A DNA stretch of 64,000 nucleotides from CAZIVP01 sp964542915 (lineage in GTDB: Bacteria; Calditrichota; Calditrichia; Calditrichales; Calditrichaceae), in the NCBI GenBank assembly GCA_964542915.1, contig CAZIVP010000002.1:310001-374000 (forward strand). The letters run 5' to 3'. Shown here one piece after another: positions 1 through 12,000 of the stretch. The notes beneath the pieces were generated by a model, which saw nothing but the letters and a program-made list of their open reading frames with translations, ran no database searches and was not told where the DNA came from. Every line of letters begins with the position of its first letter. Position 1 is the first letter of the stretch. The position numbers and the translations under genes were made by a program.

Positions 1-1
1 T

Positions 2-3000
2 TCCGCCCCTACGCCGTTAATGGTCGACAAGGAACGCGGATCACAGGAAGACGGTTACGCCCTGGAACATCTGGTCATTCCGTCGGAGCTGAGTAATAAA
101 CTCAACCAGTTCACCCGCGATCATCAATTGACGCTCAACACAATGCTTCAGGGCGCCTGGGCTCTTTTGTTGAATCGCTACAGCAGTGAAGATGATATCG
201 TGTTCGGTGCTACGGTTTCAGGCCGGCCGGCTGACTTGCCCGGGGTGGAATCGATGGTCGGTTTATTCATAAACACGTTACCCTTACGCGTTTTTATCGA
301 TCCCGAAAAAGATGTGTTAACGTGGCTTCGCGATATTCAATTGAGCCACGCAGAAATGCGTCAGTACGAGTTCAGCCCGCTGGTGGAAATACACGGACAA
401 AGCGATGTTCCACGCAACCAGCCTTTGTTTGAAAGTATCCTCGTATTTGAAAATTATCCAGTCAGTGACTCCTTACAGGAACAGGACAGTAAGCTGACAA
501 TCAGCGACGTTCGCTCTTTTGAACGAACCAACTATCCCATTACGCTCGTAGCGTCGCCGGGACGAACGTTACAATTGGACATCGCATTTGAAGTCAAACG
601 TTTCGATCAACCCACTATCCAACGCATGCTGCGCCATCTGGAGCAGTTGCTAACGGCCATGGTTAACGCTCCCGAGCAAGCGCTGAACCAGCTCTCCATC
701 ATCACGGAAACCGAACGCGAAAAAACCACCCAAACCTGGAACCAGACCGCCAAACCCTTTCCGGATAATACCACGATTCACAAGTGGTTCGAAGAGAGGG
801 CCGAAAACCGTCCTTCCGCGACAGCAATCCAATTCGAACAACAGACGCTCACCTATGATCAATTGAATCAAAAAGCCAATCAAATGGCGCACCACCTGCG
901 GAAAAACGGTATTGACCGGGAGACCCTGGTTGGCGTCTGCCTGGAGCGTTCCCCTGAAATGATTATCAGCGTATTGGCCGTCCTCAAGGCCGGTGCGGCG
1001 TATGTTCCCATGGATCCGGAGTATCCGGAAGAACGTCTGCACTATATGATCGAAGATTCCGGCTTGACGCATTTGATCACGGCAGATAATACCATCAAAC
1101 GATTCAATACGACATCGGTCGACTATTTCAATATTGACGAACTTCGTATCCCGCTCCAAAACGAATCGGATAAAAATCCCGCTGTAAGCGTACACCCACT
1201 ACAACTTGCCTATGTGATTTATACCTCTGGCTCGACCGGCAACCCAAAAGGCGTTTTGTTGCAGCATCGGGGCGCCTGCAATTTAATTACAGCCATGATC
1301 GATGATTACGGCGTTACGCCCGAGAGCCGCGTATTACAGTTTGCATCGTTCAGCTTCGACGCTTCGGTGGCCGAAATATTTCTTGGAATTTTGAGCGGCG
1401 CCGCACTCGTGCTTGCACATAAAGAGACCTTTTTATCGACCGAATCCCTGATCCCGTTTCTAAACCAAAATCGCATTACAACCGCCACGTTGCCGCCGTC
1501 GTTACTGGCTATTACACCGCCTGAAAAGGTTAATGCGCTCAACACTCTGATTTCCGTGGGCGATAAATGCTCCTGGTCGCTGGTGGAGCAATGGGCCCCC
1601 GGCAGGCAATTTTTCAACGGTTACGGGCCCACCGAAGCAACAGTGGGAACCTGTTGGGGTGAAGTGGATCAATCCATGGCTGCGGATTCTCCCAGCCCTC
1701 CCATCGGCCGTCCCATTGCTAATGTGCGGGTATACGCACTGGATCGAAACTTGCAACCGGCGCCCATCGGTATTCCGGGCGAGATGTATATAGGCGGTGT
1801 CGGCGTGGCGCGCGGCTACCTGCACCGACCGGGTATGACCGCGGAAAAATTTCTTCCCGATCCCTTCTCTCCGCAAGACGGCGCCCGCATGTACAAAACC
1901 GGCGATCTCATCCGATTCTTGCCAAATGGCCTGATCGAATTCATCGGACGGGTTGATTTTCAGGTCAAACTGCGCGGCTATCGCATCGAACTGGGTGAAA
2001 TCGAAACCGCCATAAAAAGCGAAGAAAACGTAAAAGATGCCGTGGTACTGGCACGCGAAGATCAACAGGGCGACAAAACGTTAGTGGCCTATGTGGTCGG
2101 CGAAATCAAAAGCGATACGATTCGGGAGCGATTAAGAGAGAAGCTGCCCGAATTTATGCTGCCGTCGGCCATTGTATTAATGGATGCTTTTCCGCTCACG
2201 CCGAATGGTAAGGTCAATCGTAAGGCGCTGCCGGCGCCGCAGGCCGATGACATCATGGTGGAACAAATCACTCCGCCGCGCACGCCGCAAGAAGAACTTC
2301 TCGCCGGCATTTTTGCCGACATACTCCGGATCAGTGATGTGGGCATCCATAACAGCTTTTTTGATTTAGGCGGCCACTCCTTAATGGCGACGCAGCTAAT
2401 TTCCCGTATCCGCGATACCTTCAATGTGGAGTTGCCACTGCGGCTGCTATTTGAATCCTCCACGGTCGCCGAGTTAAGCTCCGAAATCCAAAAGCTGCAG
2501 GAAGAAGCGGCCGACATCAGCGTCCCGCCGCTCGAACCCATAGACCGGACAACAGAAGGGTTGCCCCTATCGTTTGCCCAACAGCGGCTCTGGTTTCTGG
2601 ACAAGTTGGAGCCGAACAGCGCTTCTTACAATATTCCCATGGCAATGAAAATTAACGGAAAACTCAACATCGAAGCGTTAAAGCAGAGCATCCGGACCGT
2701 TATCAAACGGCATGAAACATTGCGCACGACCTTCGGCGAGGAGCGTGGTAAACCGGTGCAACACATTGCGACGGACATCGATTTCCATCTGGATGAGATT
2801 GATTTGAGTCCGCTGCCGGAAGAAGACCGCAGGAGCGAAGCAGTGAAACTGGCCCGCAAGGACGCCAACGAACCGTTCGATCTGGCCGCCGGCCCGCTCT
2901 TTCGCGTACAACTACTGAAGCTTTCCGATGATGAACATATTCTGCTGGCGAATATGCATCACATTATCTCCGACGGTTGGTCCATGGGTATTCTGATCAG

Positions 3001-5800
3001 TGAAATCAGTCGGCTTTATGGCGAACAAATCGGCGAGACGAAAGCCGATTTACCTGAATTATCGATTCAATACGCAGATTTCGCACACTGGCAGAGGCGT
3101 TGGTTGCAGGGCGACGTGCTCGACAAACAAATAGACTACTGGAAACAACAGCTATCAGATTTACCGCCGTTACTGGAATTGCCGACCGATCGTCCGCGCC
3201 CGGCCGTTCAAACGTTCAACGGCGATACGATCGAATTCAGTTTACCGGAATCGTTGTCATCGGCATTAATACTACTCGGTCGCGAGAAAGGCGCTACGCC
3301 GTTTATGTTTTTGATGGCCGCCTTCCAGGTGCTTTTACATCGCTACAGCCGCCAGGATAAGTTCGCGGTCGGTTCGCCGATCGCGAATCGTACGCGCTCC
3401 GAAATCGAACCGCTGATCGGTTTCTTTGTCAACACCCTCATTATGCGCGCCGATTTCAGCGACAATCCGACCTTTGATGACTATCTGCAGCGCACACGGG
3501 AAACGGCCCTCGGCGCATACGCCCACCAGGATTTACCTTTCGAAAAACTGGTGGAGGAACTTCAGCCGCAACGGGATATGAGCCACTCTCCGCTGTTTCA
3601 AACCGCATTTGTGTTGCAGAACATGCCGGAAAACCAGACCGTCGAGTTACCGGAGTTGACTATGGAGCCGCTGGAGGACGAAAGCACAACCGCCAAATAC
3701 GATTTAACGCTGACTATGACGCAGGGCAAAGATATCTTTCTGGGATCGATGGAATATAATACCGATCTGTTCGACCGTTCCACCATCGAACGCATGTTGA
3801 AACACTTCGAAACTTTGTTGAACGGCATAGCTGAAAATTGCGAACGGCCGGTCTCCGAACTACCGCTACTGGACGAACAGACTAAAACAAGACTCCTGAA
3901 GGAATGGAATGCGACTGAAACGGATTTTCCCGATAATGTCTGCGTTCACCGGTGGTTCGAACAAAATGTCGAAAAACATCCCGACGCCGAGGCAATACGC
4001 TTTCGAAACGACGCCGACAGCGAAGCCAGGGCATTTTCGTACGCCGAAATGAACGAACGGGCGAATCGCCTGGCCCATTTTCTTATCAAAAAAGGACTGG
4101 GACCGGAAACGATTGCCGGTATTAGCATGGAACGGTCGCTCGATATGGTAGTGAGCATGATGGCGATCCTGAAAGCCGGCGCGGCCTATGTACCCATTGA
4201 TCCGACCTATCCCGACGAACGCATTCGCTATATGGTTGAAGATTCCGGTTTGATAGCCCTGTTAACGCAATCCGCGCTCAGCGAGCGGTTACCGGCCGGA
4301 GCCGCCCTGAAGGTAGAGGTGGATCAACTTTGGGACAAACTCGAAGAGGAGCCTACCCACAATCCCGGCGTTGCGATGGATCCGGAAAATCTGGCGTATC
4401 TGATTTACACTTCCGGTTCCACCGGTCGGCCCAAGGGGACGATGCTGCGCCATCGCGGCGCCTGCAACCTGGCGAACGAGCAAATCAAAGCTTTTCATGT
4501 TAAACCCGGCAGCCGCATTTTACAGTTTTCATCATTAAGCTTCGATGCAGCCACCTGGGAGTTTGTCATGGCCATGATGAGCGGCGCCGCCCTGATTCTC
4601 ACTTCAGCCGAAACCATTGCATCGGGAACGGCTCTGGTAAAGCTGATGGCCAAAGAAAATGTAACCACCATTACCCTGCCCCCCTCAGTTCTGGCGGTCT
4701 GGCCGCAAGAAACGCTGCCCGATTTAAAGACTATCATTACCGCCGGAGAAGCGGTTTCCGGCGAACTGGTAGAACTGTGGGGCGAAGGGCGGCAATTCGT
4801 AAACGCCTACGGCCCCACCGAAACCACCGTTTGCGCTTCGATGCATGAATGTTCGGGATCGTATCCGCAGCCCCCCCCGATCGGCCGTCCCAACGGTAAT
4901 TTTCAACTATATGTATTGGATCAACACCTGTATCCCGTACCGGTGGGCGTCCCCGGCGAACTCTGTATGGCCGGTGTTGGTTTGGCGCGCGGTTATCTGA
5001 ATCGACCCGATCTTACGGCGGAACAATTCATGCCGAATCCGTTCAGTCATGAAAAAGGTCAACGCCTTTACCGCAGCGGCGATCTGGTGCGTTATCTACC
5101 CGACGGCAACATCCAGTTTCTTGGTCGCATCGACGAACAGGTAAAAATACGCGGTTTTCGGATAGAACTTGGCGAGATCGAATCCGTCTTAGAACAACAA
5201 GATCAAATAAAAGACGTGGCCGTAATCGACCGCGAAGATACGCCCGGCAACAAAGAACTGGCCGCCTATCTGGTTTTGCAGGATACCCGGACGGTCGATA
5301 CCAATGCCCTGAAAAACAGCCTGCGTACGCAATTACCGGAATATATGGTGCCCGCACACTTTATCGTACTGGACGCGCTACCGCTTACACCGAACGGCAA
5401 GCTGGACCGCCGGGCGTTACCCAGGCCGGAGCGTTCGCGGGACGACCTGCAGAGCCAGTATGTCGCAGCAAGGAATGAGAACGAACAGAAGCTGGTGGAT
5501 ATAGTTCAAACCCTTCTGCAGGTGGACAAAGTGGGCATCCATGATAATTTCTTTGAACTGGGCGGGCATTCGCTTTTGGCGACGCAATTTATCGCCCGGG
5601 TCAAGGAACAGTTCGGCATCGAACTTCCCCTGCGCACCTTGTTCGAGCAGCCGACGGTCGCAGGTATTGCCGAGCGTCTGCAATCCGCTCAAAACAGTGA
5701 ACAACCGGAGAAAGCGGAGGCTCAGCCTTCCATCAAGCGTGTTTCCCGCACTCAGCGCCGGGTTAAACGTTCGGATATGGGGCGCGGTAAGGATTCCTGA
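2..5800 (+). CDS. Non-ribosomal peptide synthetase, 5' end outside window; (C)-A-PCP-C-A-PCP
   Basis: This multidomain enzyme activates amino acids as adenylates, loads them on phosphopantetheine arms and condenses them. The reading frame is open through the left edge, so the true start lies upstream. Residues here are counted from the Met at nt 20. Residues 1-230 are the C-terminal half of a condensation domain (VGLFINTLPLRV). Residues 250-740 are adenylation domain 1 (IYTSGSTGNPKG, NGYGPTEA, KLRGYRIELGEIE, NGKVNRKALP). Carrier 1 has its serine at residue 787 (GGHSL). Residues 848-1290 are a complete condensation domain with HHIISDG at 980-986. Adenylation domain 2 starts near 1308, and carrier 2 has its serine at 1851. 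By alignment to GrsA, pocket residues are D-A-A-T-I-V-G-V-G for domain 1 (no confident substrate) and D-A-W-T-I-A-A-V-C for domain 2, which is nearly the GrsA phenylalanine code. No epimerisation domain follows either carrier. The C-terminal tail is strongly basic and may dock onto the next synthetase, which begins 205 nt downstream. Confidence 0.97.
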   Translation, partial: SAPTPLMVDKERGSQEDGYALEHLVIPSELSNKLNQFTRDHQLTLNTMLQGAWALLLNRYSSEDDIVFGATVSGRPADLPGVESMVGLFINTLPLRVFIDPEKDVLTWLRDIQLSHAEMRQYEFSPLVEIHGQSDVPRNQPLFESILVFENYPVSDSLQEQDSKLTISDVRSFERTNYPITLVASPGRTLQLDIAFEVKRFDQPTIQRMLRHLEQLLTAMVNAPEQALNQLSIITETEREKTTQTWNQTAKPFPDNTTIHKWFEERAENRPSATAIQFEQQTLTYDQLNQKANQMAHHLRKNGIDRETLVGVCLERSPEMIISVLAVLKAGAAYVPMDPEYPEERLHYMIEDSGLTHLITADNTIKRFNTTSVDYFNIDELRIPLQNESDKNPAVSVHPLQLAYVIYTSGSTGNPKGVLLQHRGACNLITAMIDDYGVTPESRVLQFASFSFDASVAEIFLGILSGAALVLAHKETFLSTESLIPFLNQNRITTATLPPSLLAITPPEKVNALNTLISVGDKCSWSLVEQWAPGRQFFNGYGPTEATVGTCWGEVDQSMAADSPSPPIGRPIANVRVYALDRNLQPAPIGIPGEMYIGGVGVARGYLHRPGMTAEKFLPDPFSPQDGARMYKTGDLIRFLPNGLIEFIGRVDFQVKLRGYRIELGEIETAIKSEENVKDAVVLAREDQQGDKTLVAYVVGEIKSDTIRERLREKLPEFMLPSAIVLMDAFPLTPNGKVNRKALPAPQADDIMVEQITPPRTPQEELLAGIFADILRISDVGIHNSFFDLGGHSLMATQLISRIRDTFNVELPLRLLFESSTVAELSSEIQKLQEEAADISVPPLEPIDRTTEGLPLSFAQQRLWFLDKLEPNSASYNIPMAMKINGKLNIEALKQSIRTVIKRHETLRTTFGEERGKPVQHIATDIDFHLDEIDLSPLPEEDRRSEAVKLARKDANEPFDLAAGPLFRVQLLKLSDDEHILLANMHHIISDGWSMGILISEISRLYGEQIGETKADLPELSIQYADFAHWQRRWLQGDVLDKQIDYWKQQLSDLPPLLELPTDRPRPAVQTFNGDTIEFSLPESLSSALILLGREKGATPFMFLMAAFQVLLHRYSRQDKFAVGSPIANRTRSEIEPLIGFFVNTLIMRADFSDNPTFDDYLQRTRETALGAYAHQDLPFEKLVEELQPQRDMSHSPLFQTAFVLQNMPENQTVELPELTMEPLEDESTTAKYDLTLTMTQGKDIFLGSMEYNTDLFDRSTIERMLKHFETLLNGIAENCERPVSELPLLDEQTKTRLLKEWNATETDFPDNVCVHRWFEQNVEKHPDAEAIRFRNDADSEARAFSYAEMNERANRLAHFLIKKGLGPETIAGISMERSLDMVVSMMAILKAGAAYVPIDPTYPDERIRYMVEDSGLIALLTQSALSERLPAGAALKVEVDQLWDKLEEEPTHNPGVAMDPENLAYLIYTSGSTGRPKGTMLRHRGACNLANEQIKAFHVKPGSRILQFSSLSFDAATWEFVMAMMSGAALILTSAETIASGTALVKLMAKENVTTITLPPSVLAVWPQETLPDLKTIITAGEAVSGELVELWGEGRQFVNAYGPTETTVCASMHECSGSYPQPPPIGRPNGNFQLYVLDQHLYPVPVGVPGELCMAGVGLARGYLNRPDLTAEQFMPNPFSHEKGQRLYRSGDLVRYLPDGNIQFLGRIDEQVKIRGFRIELGEIESVLEQQDQIKDVAVIDREDTPGNKELAAYLVLQDTRTVDTNALKNSLRTQLPEYMVPAHFIVLDALPLTPNGKLDRRALPRPERSRDDLQSQYVAARNENEQKLVDIVQTLLQVDKVGIHDNFFELGGHSLLATQFIARVKEQFGIELPLRTLFEQPTVAGIAERLQSAQNSEQPEKAEAQPSIKRVSRTQRRVKRSDMGRGKDS

Positions 5801-6005
5801 AGAGGCCTTGACCGTTAGGGCATTCATTACGGGCGCCGATGCATCATTTAAAAACATTTGTCAAACGATTATGACAAGTACGGAGCTACATAAATGGATT
5901 GTGAGAGCGGTTTAGTACAAATCAATTAAAGAATAATAATGAACGAATATCTCACTTAATATGACGACAGTACGAAAAGCATAAACATCGAAGGTTTCTG
6001 GACAC

Positions 6006-9000
6006 ATGAAGGATTCCGTGGACACACGAGAAGAATATATCGAACAACAGGCCGCCCAACAGGGCGAAGAGGAAGAGGTATATTTATTTAAGACGTCGTT
6101 CGGTCAGCGACGGTTTTGGTTCCTGGATCAGTTTGAACCGGGCAGTCCTTACTACAATATACCCACCGCCCTGCGTATCAAGGGCGACTTTAACGTTGAT
6201 GTGTTCCGGCGTGTAATCGATACCATCGTAGAGCGGCATGAAGTTTTACGGACAACGTTTGAGGCCGAAGACGGCGAACCATTGCAAGTGGTCTCTCCCA
6301 CCATGAAAATCGAAATACCCGTCATCGACCTGAGCGGTGAAGAAACGCAGAAACGCGAAGACGAAATTATGCGTCTGGCCACGCAAGAAGCGCGTAAACC
6401 GTTCGACCTTAGCCGCGGCCCCTTAATGCGGGTTCAGGTGTTAAAAGCGTCCGACAAGGAACACGTGCTTCTCCTGACCATGCATCACATTATTTCAGAC
6501 GGATGGTCCATGGGTGTTTTGGTGCGCGAGATCAGTACGCTTTATGCGCACTTTATCAACGACCGGGAGAATCCCCTGCCTGAATTGCCGATTCAATACG
6601 GAGACTATGCCGAATGGCAGAACGAATACCTGCATGGCGACATGCTCAACGATCAGCTGGAATGGTGGAAGCAACAACTGGGGCCCAATCCGCCCGTTCT
6701 GGAACTGCCAACGGACCGGCCGCGCCCCATGGTACAGACCAACGTCGGCTCTTCCATCGCTATCAATCTTCCCGGTAACCTCATCCGGAAGCTGAAAGAA
6801 CTGGGTCAACAGGAACAGGCCACACTGTTCATGACCATGCTGTCCGCCTTCAAGGTTTTACTCTTTCGCTATGCCCACCAAACCGATATCAGCATCGGCA
6901 CGCCGATCGCCAACCGCAAACAGGGCGAAACCGAGGCGCTCATCGGCTTATTTATCAATACGCTCGTCATCCGGAGCCGATTCGATTCCTACGAATCGTT
7001 TCGCCAGGTTTTGCAGCGCGTTCGCAAATTCACGCTCGACGCTTACGAACATCAGGACTTACCGTTTGAATATCTGGTGGACGCCCTGCAGCCGGATCGC
7101 GATATGAGTTACTCGCCCCTTTTTCAGGTTATGTTTATCATGCAGAACGCGCCCATGCAAGTTGAACGGAGCGAAAGCGATATCCGCATCGAAATGCTCG
7201 ATGTGGATATGGGTACTTCCACTTTCGATCTGACCCTTTCTCTATCAGAAAATAACGAAGGCATGAACGCGGCCCTGGAATACAACACCGATTTGTTTGA
7301 TCGCGCCACCGTGGAACGCTTGTTAAACCATTACCATAATCTTTTACAAGCCATTGTCCGCGCTCCCGAAACGCCGGTTATTTACCTTCCGTTTCTGAGC
7401 CAGGCGGAAGAGCGTCGCATTCTGATAGAATGGAACGATACTCTGACCAAACGAGCGCCAAACCGGTGTATCCATGAACTCGTTGAGGCCCGCGTAAGCG
7501 AAACGCCCGACGCCGAAGCAGTTGTTACGCGCAACGACCGCATTACCTACGAATTATTGAATGCGGAAGCCAACCAACTGGCGCATTATCTTCGTGAACA
7601 AGGCGTGGGACCGGATACGGTCGTGGGTATTCTTCATGAAAAGCACATACGATTACTGGTCGCCGTCCTGGGCGTTTTGAAGGCAGGGGCTGCTTATCTG
7701 CCCGTTGATCCCGATTACCCCGAAGAGCGCATTCGTTACATGCTGGAAGACGCCGCTGCCCCGGTATTAGTGACACAGCAGAATCTAAAAGAACTTGTAC
7801 AGGACTATCGCGGAAAAGTGATCGTATTAGACCGCGACCGGCATCATATTGATACAAAAGCCAAGGACAATCCGAATTATCCCGTGGACGCTGAAAATCT
7901 TGCTTATCTGATTTATACCTCCGGCTCCACCGGAAAATCCAAAGGAACCATGGTGCGCCACGACGCTCTGGTCAACGCGTATCTCGCCTGGGAAGACGCT
8001 TACGAACTACGCAGCCGCGCCCGCAACCATTTACAAATGGCTTCTTTCTCCTTCGATGTTTTTTCGGGCGACTGGACCCGGGCCCTGTGTTCCGGCGGTA
8101 AACTGGTTCTGGTCGAACGGGAAATGCTTTTACAGGCCGAACAACTGTACGAATACATGCGACGCGAAGACGTTAACATTGCCGAATTCGTTCCGGCCGT
8201 TTTGCGTAATCTGATTCAATACCTGAACGAAACCGGACAAAAACTCGATTTTTTCCGCAACCTCATCGCCGGATCGGATATCTGGTACGTCAACGAATAT
8301 CGCAATTTTTTAAACTACACAGGCGATAACACCCGATTGATCAATTCCTTTGGTCTTACCGAGGCGACCATCGACAGTACCTACTTCGAGAGCCGAACGC
8401 TCGATATGCCCGGCGACCGGCTTGTTCCCATCGGTAAACCCTTTGCCAACATGACCATCTATATTCTTGACGAAGCTTTTCAGCCCGTGCCCGTGGGCGC
8501 CCGGGGTGAGCTGTATGTTGGCGGCGACGGTCTGGCCCGCGGCTACCATAACCGGCCGGAATTAACGGCGGAACGTTTTTTGCCCAATCCCTTCAGCAAA
8601 CGCGCCGGCGACCGTATGTACCGCACCGGCGACATGGCGCGTTATCTCCCGGACGGTCATATCGAATTTCTGGGCCGGGCCGATACTCAGGTGAAATTGC
8701 GGGGCTTCCGCATTGAACTGGGCGAGATCGAAAACGCCCTTGGCGAACACCATTCGGTGAAACAAACCGCCGTCATTCTACGTGAAGACGCACCGGGCGA
8801 CAAACGGCTGGCGGCGTATTATGTGCCCGCAGGCGAAGCCGAACCAACCACATCGGAACTGCGCACATTTTTATCAGAACGTTTGCCCGATTACATGGTG
8901 CCGGCTGCTTTTGTGTGGCTTGATGAAATGCCGCTCACGCCAAATGGTAAAGTCGATCGTAAAGCGCTGCCGAAACCCGATCAGGATACGCTCATACAGG

Positions 9001-12000
9001 ACATGGAGGAAGCCTATATTGAACCGCGCACGCCCACCGAGGAGGTGGTGGCCAGCGTCTACGCTAAAGTTTTAAATTTGGATAAGGTCGGCGCACGCCA
9101 TAACTTTTTCATTCTGGGAGGGCATTCCCTGCTCGCCACCCAACTGGTTTCGCGCCTGAAAGATAATTTTCAGATCGATCTGCCGCTGCGTCATGTCTTC
9201 GAGGATCCGACTGTTGAAGGACTGGCGCGTGCTATCGACACCTTAAAACAAACAGACGGGAAACGTAAAGCGCCGCCGATCCGTCCCGTCAACCGCGATC
9301 AGGAGCTGCCGCTCTCGTTTGCCCAGCAGCGTTTATGGTTTCTGGATCGCCTCGAACCCAACAGCCCCTTCTACAATATTCCCGAGAGTTATCGCATATC
9401 CGGTCCGCTCAATCTCGATGCCCTGAAGCGAAGTTTTAACGAGGTGATCAAACGCCACGAAACGTTGCGTACAACCTTCCACGATCAGGAGGGAAAACCG
9501 TTACAGGTCATACACGATCCCTTCGAAGTCGACTTACCGCTGATCGACGTGAGCGACCGTCCTATGGCGGAACGGGAAGAAGAAATTATACGGCTGGTAA
9601 AGGAACATTCGCTGCAACCGATTGCACTGGATACCCTTCCGCTTTTTCGTATTCAGGTGATCAGGGCTGCACCCGACGATCACGCAGTGATACTGGTGAT
9701 GCACCACATTATCTCCGATAACTGGTCCACCCAGGTCTTGATGGGTGAACTGGCCGCCGTTTACAACGCCTTTAACCGCGGCGACGTTTCGCCGTTACCG
9801 GTCCTGCCCATCCAGTATGCCGATTTCGCCCACTGGCAACGCAACTGGCTGCAGGGTGAAGTGCTTGACGAACAGATACAATATTGGGAAAATCAATTAT
9901 CGGATGCGCCGCCCGTTTTGGAATTACCCACGGATCGTCCCCGTCCGCCGATGCAAACCTATAACGGTTCGTATAAAACCTTTCGCCTCGATAAAGAACT
10001 GTCCGATGCGGTCCAAAATGTGGCCAAAACGGAAGGCGTTACCCTCTTCATGACGCTTTTAGCCGCCTTTAAAACACTTCTTTCACGTTACGCCCGTCAG
10101 GAAGACATCTCAATCGGCACACCCATCGCCAACCGCACACGTTCTGAAATTGAGCGACTGATCGGATTTTTTGTCAATACGCTCGTATTAAGAACCGATC
10201 TGTCCGGTAATCCTTCCTTCCGGGAATTGCTGCAACGGGTACGGGAAGTCGCCCTGGGCGCTTATGCCCACCAGGATATTCCGTTTGAGAAAATCGTCGA
10301 TGTGGTCCAGCCCGAACGCAACATGAGCCATGCGCCGCTTTTTCAGGTCATGTTCGCACTGCAAAGCGGTCAGGCCACCGATATTCGCCCCGGACATTCC
10401 GACATCGCTATCCGTCCGCTGGAAGCGCACAGCGCAACAGCCAAATTTGACATTACCCTCTTTATGTTGGAAGAAGAAGACCACCTGGCGGGAGCGCTCG
10501 AATACAACACCGACCTATTCGATGAAGCTACCATCGAACGCCTGATCGCTCATTTTCGTGTGCTTCTTGAGTCCGTCACAGGCAATGTGGATACCCCGAT
10601 CCAAAATATTGAACTATTGAATGCGCGCGAAAAGCAACTGCTATTAGATGAATGGAACGGTTCGGAACACGCTTTGCGCTGGGACGCCAACATTGTAGCA
10701 ATGCTCGAACATCAGGCGAAACATCATCCGGAGGCAATCGCTGCTGACGACGGCCAAACGAAACTGTCGTATTCGGAATTGAATCGACAGGCCAATCGCC
10801 TCAGCCATTATTTAAAATACCGAAACATCCGTCCGCACACGCTGATCGGTGTCTATCTGAAACGTTCCGTAGATGTGGTGGTCGCCCTGTTTGCCATTTT
10901 AAAAAGCGGCGCCGCTTACGTGCCTATCGATCCCACCTATCCGAAGGAGCGCCTGGCCTATATCATCGAGGACGCCGGGGTTGCAGCGATTCTAACCGAA
11001 GGTTCCCTGGCGGAACATTTACCGGACAACAAGTCAAAAGCGATCCATCTTGATCGCGAGCGAAAAAAGATTGCCCAGGAAGCGAATATGAATCCCGATG
11101 TTCCCATTGATGACAATCAACTGGCCTACATGATTTATACATCGGGATCCACGGGCAAACCCAAAGGCGTAATGATCACCCACGGCGGCTTGAAGCATTA
11201 TCTAAACTGGGCGCTGGAGGCCTATCCGCTGGAAGAGGGCGATGGAACGGTGGTACACTCCACCATCGCTTTTGACGCCACGGTTACGGCCGTTTTTACG
11301 CCTGTATTACACGCCAAGCCCATGCGCCTGGTGTCCGAAGAATCCGGTCTCGAAGGGTTAAGTGAAGCGCTCCGGCAGAAAAAACCGTTCAGCCTCGTCA
11401 AAATCACGCCGGCGCATCTGGAGTTGTTAAAGGAGCAAATAGCGGCCGAAGAAGCCGATGAACTCACTAAAGCATTCATCATTGGCGGCGAAAACTTGAC
11501 CGCCGATCAAATTGCCTTCTGGCAAACACAAGCGCCCAATACGCTGTTATATAACGAATATGGTCCAACCGAAACGGTTGTGGGTTGTGTGGTATTCGAA
11601 GCGCACCGCTGGAAGGGACAGGGTTCGGTGCCCATCGGACGCGCCATTCACAATACCAAAGTATATGTGCTCGATGAGCAGCTCCAGCCGACGCCGCCGG
11701 GCGTCGCCGGCGAACTTTATATCAGCAGCCCCTCGGTGGCGCGCGGTTACCACAAGCAACCGGATTTAACGGCAGAGCGATTCCTGCCGGATCCTTTTAC
11801 GTCTCATGAAGGCAGACGTATGTATAAAACCGGCGATCTGGTACGTTATCAAAACGACGGGCAGCTGATCTTTCTGGATCGGGTGGACACACAGGTGAAG
11901 ATTCGCGGTTACCGTATTGAGCTGGGTGAAATCGAAAGTATTCTGCGTGAGCACGATCAACTGGATGACGCGGCCGTTGTTGTGCATTCGGGCGGCCGGC

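Noticed and set aside
650..1195. Long open frame on the - strand inside the NRPS (and many similar ones within 1-19622)
   Set aside because: It lies antisense to a recognised adenylation domain, has no ribosome binding site and no family pattern.
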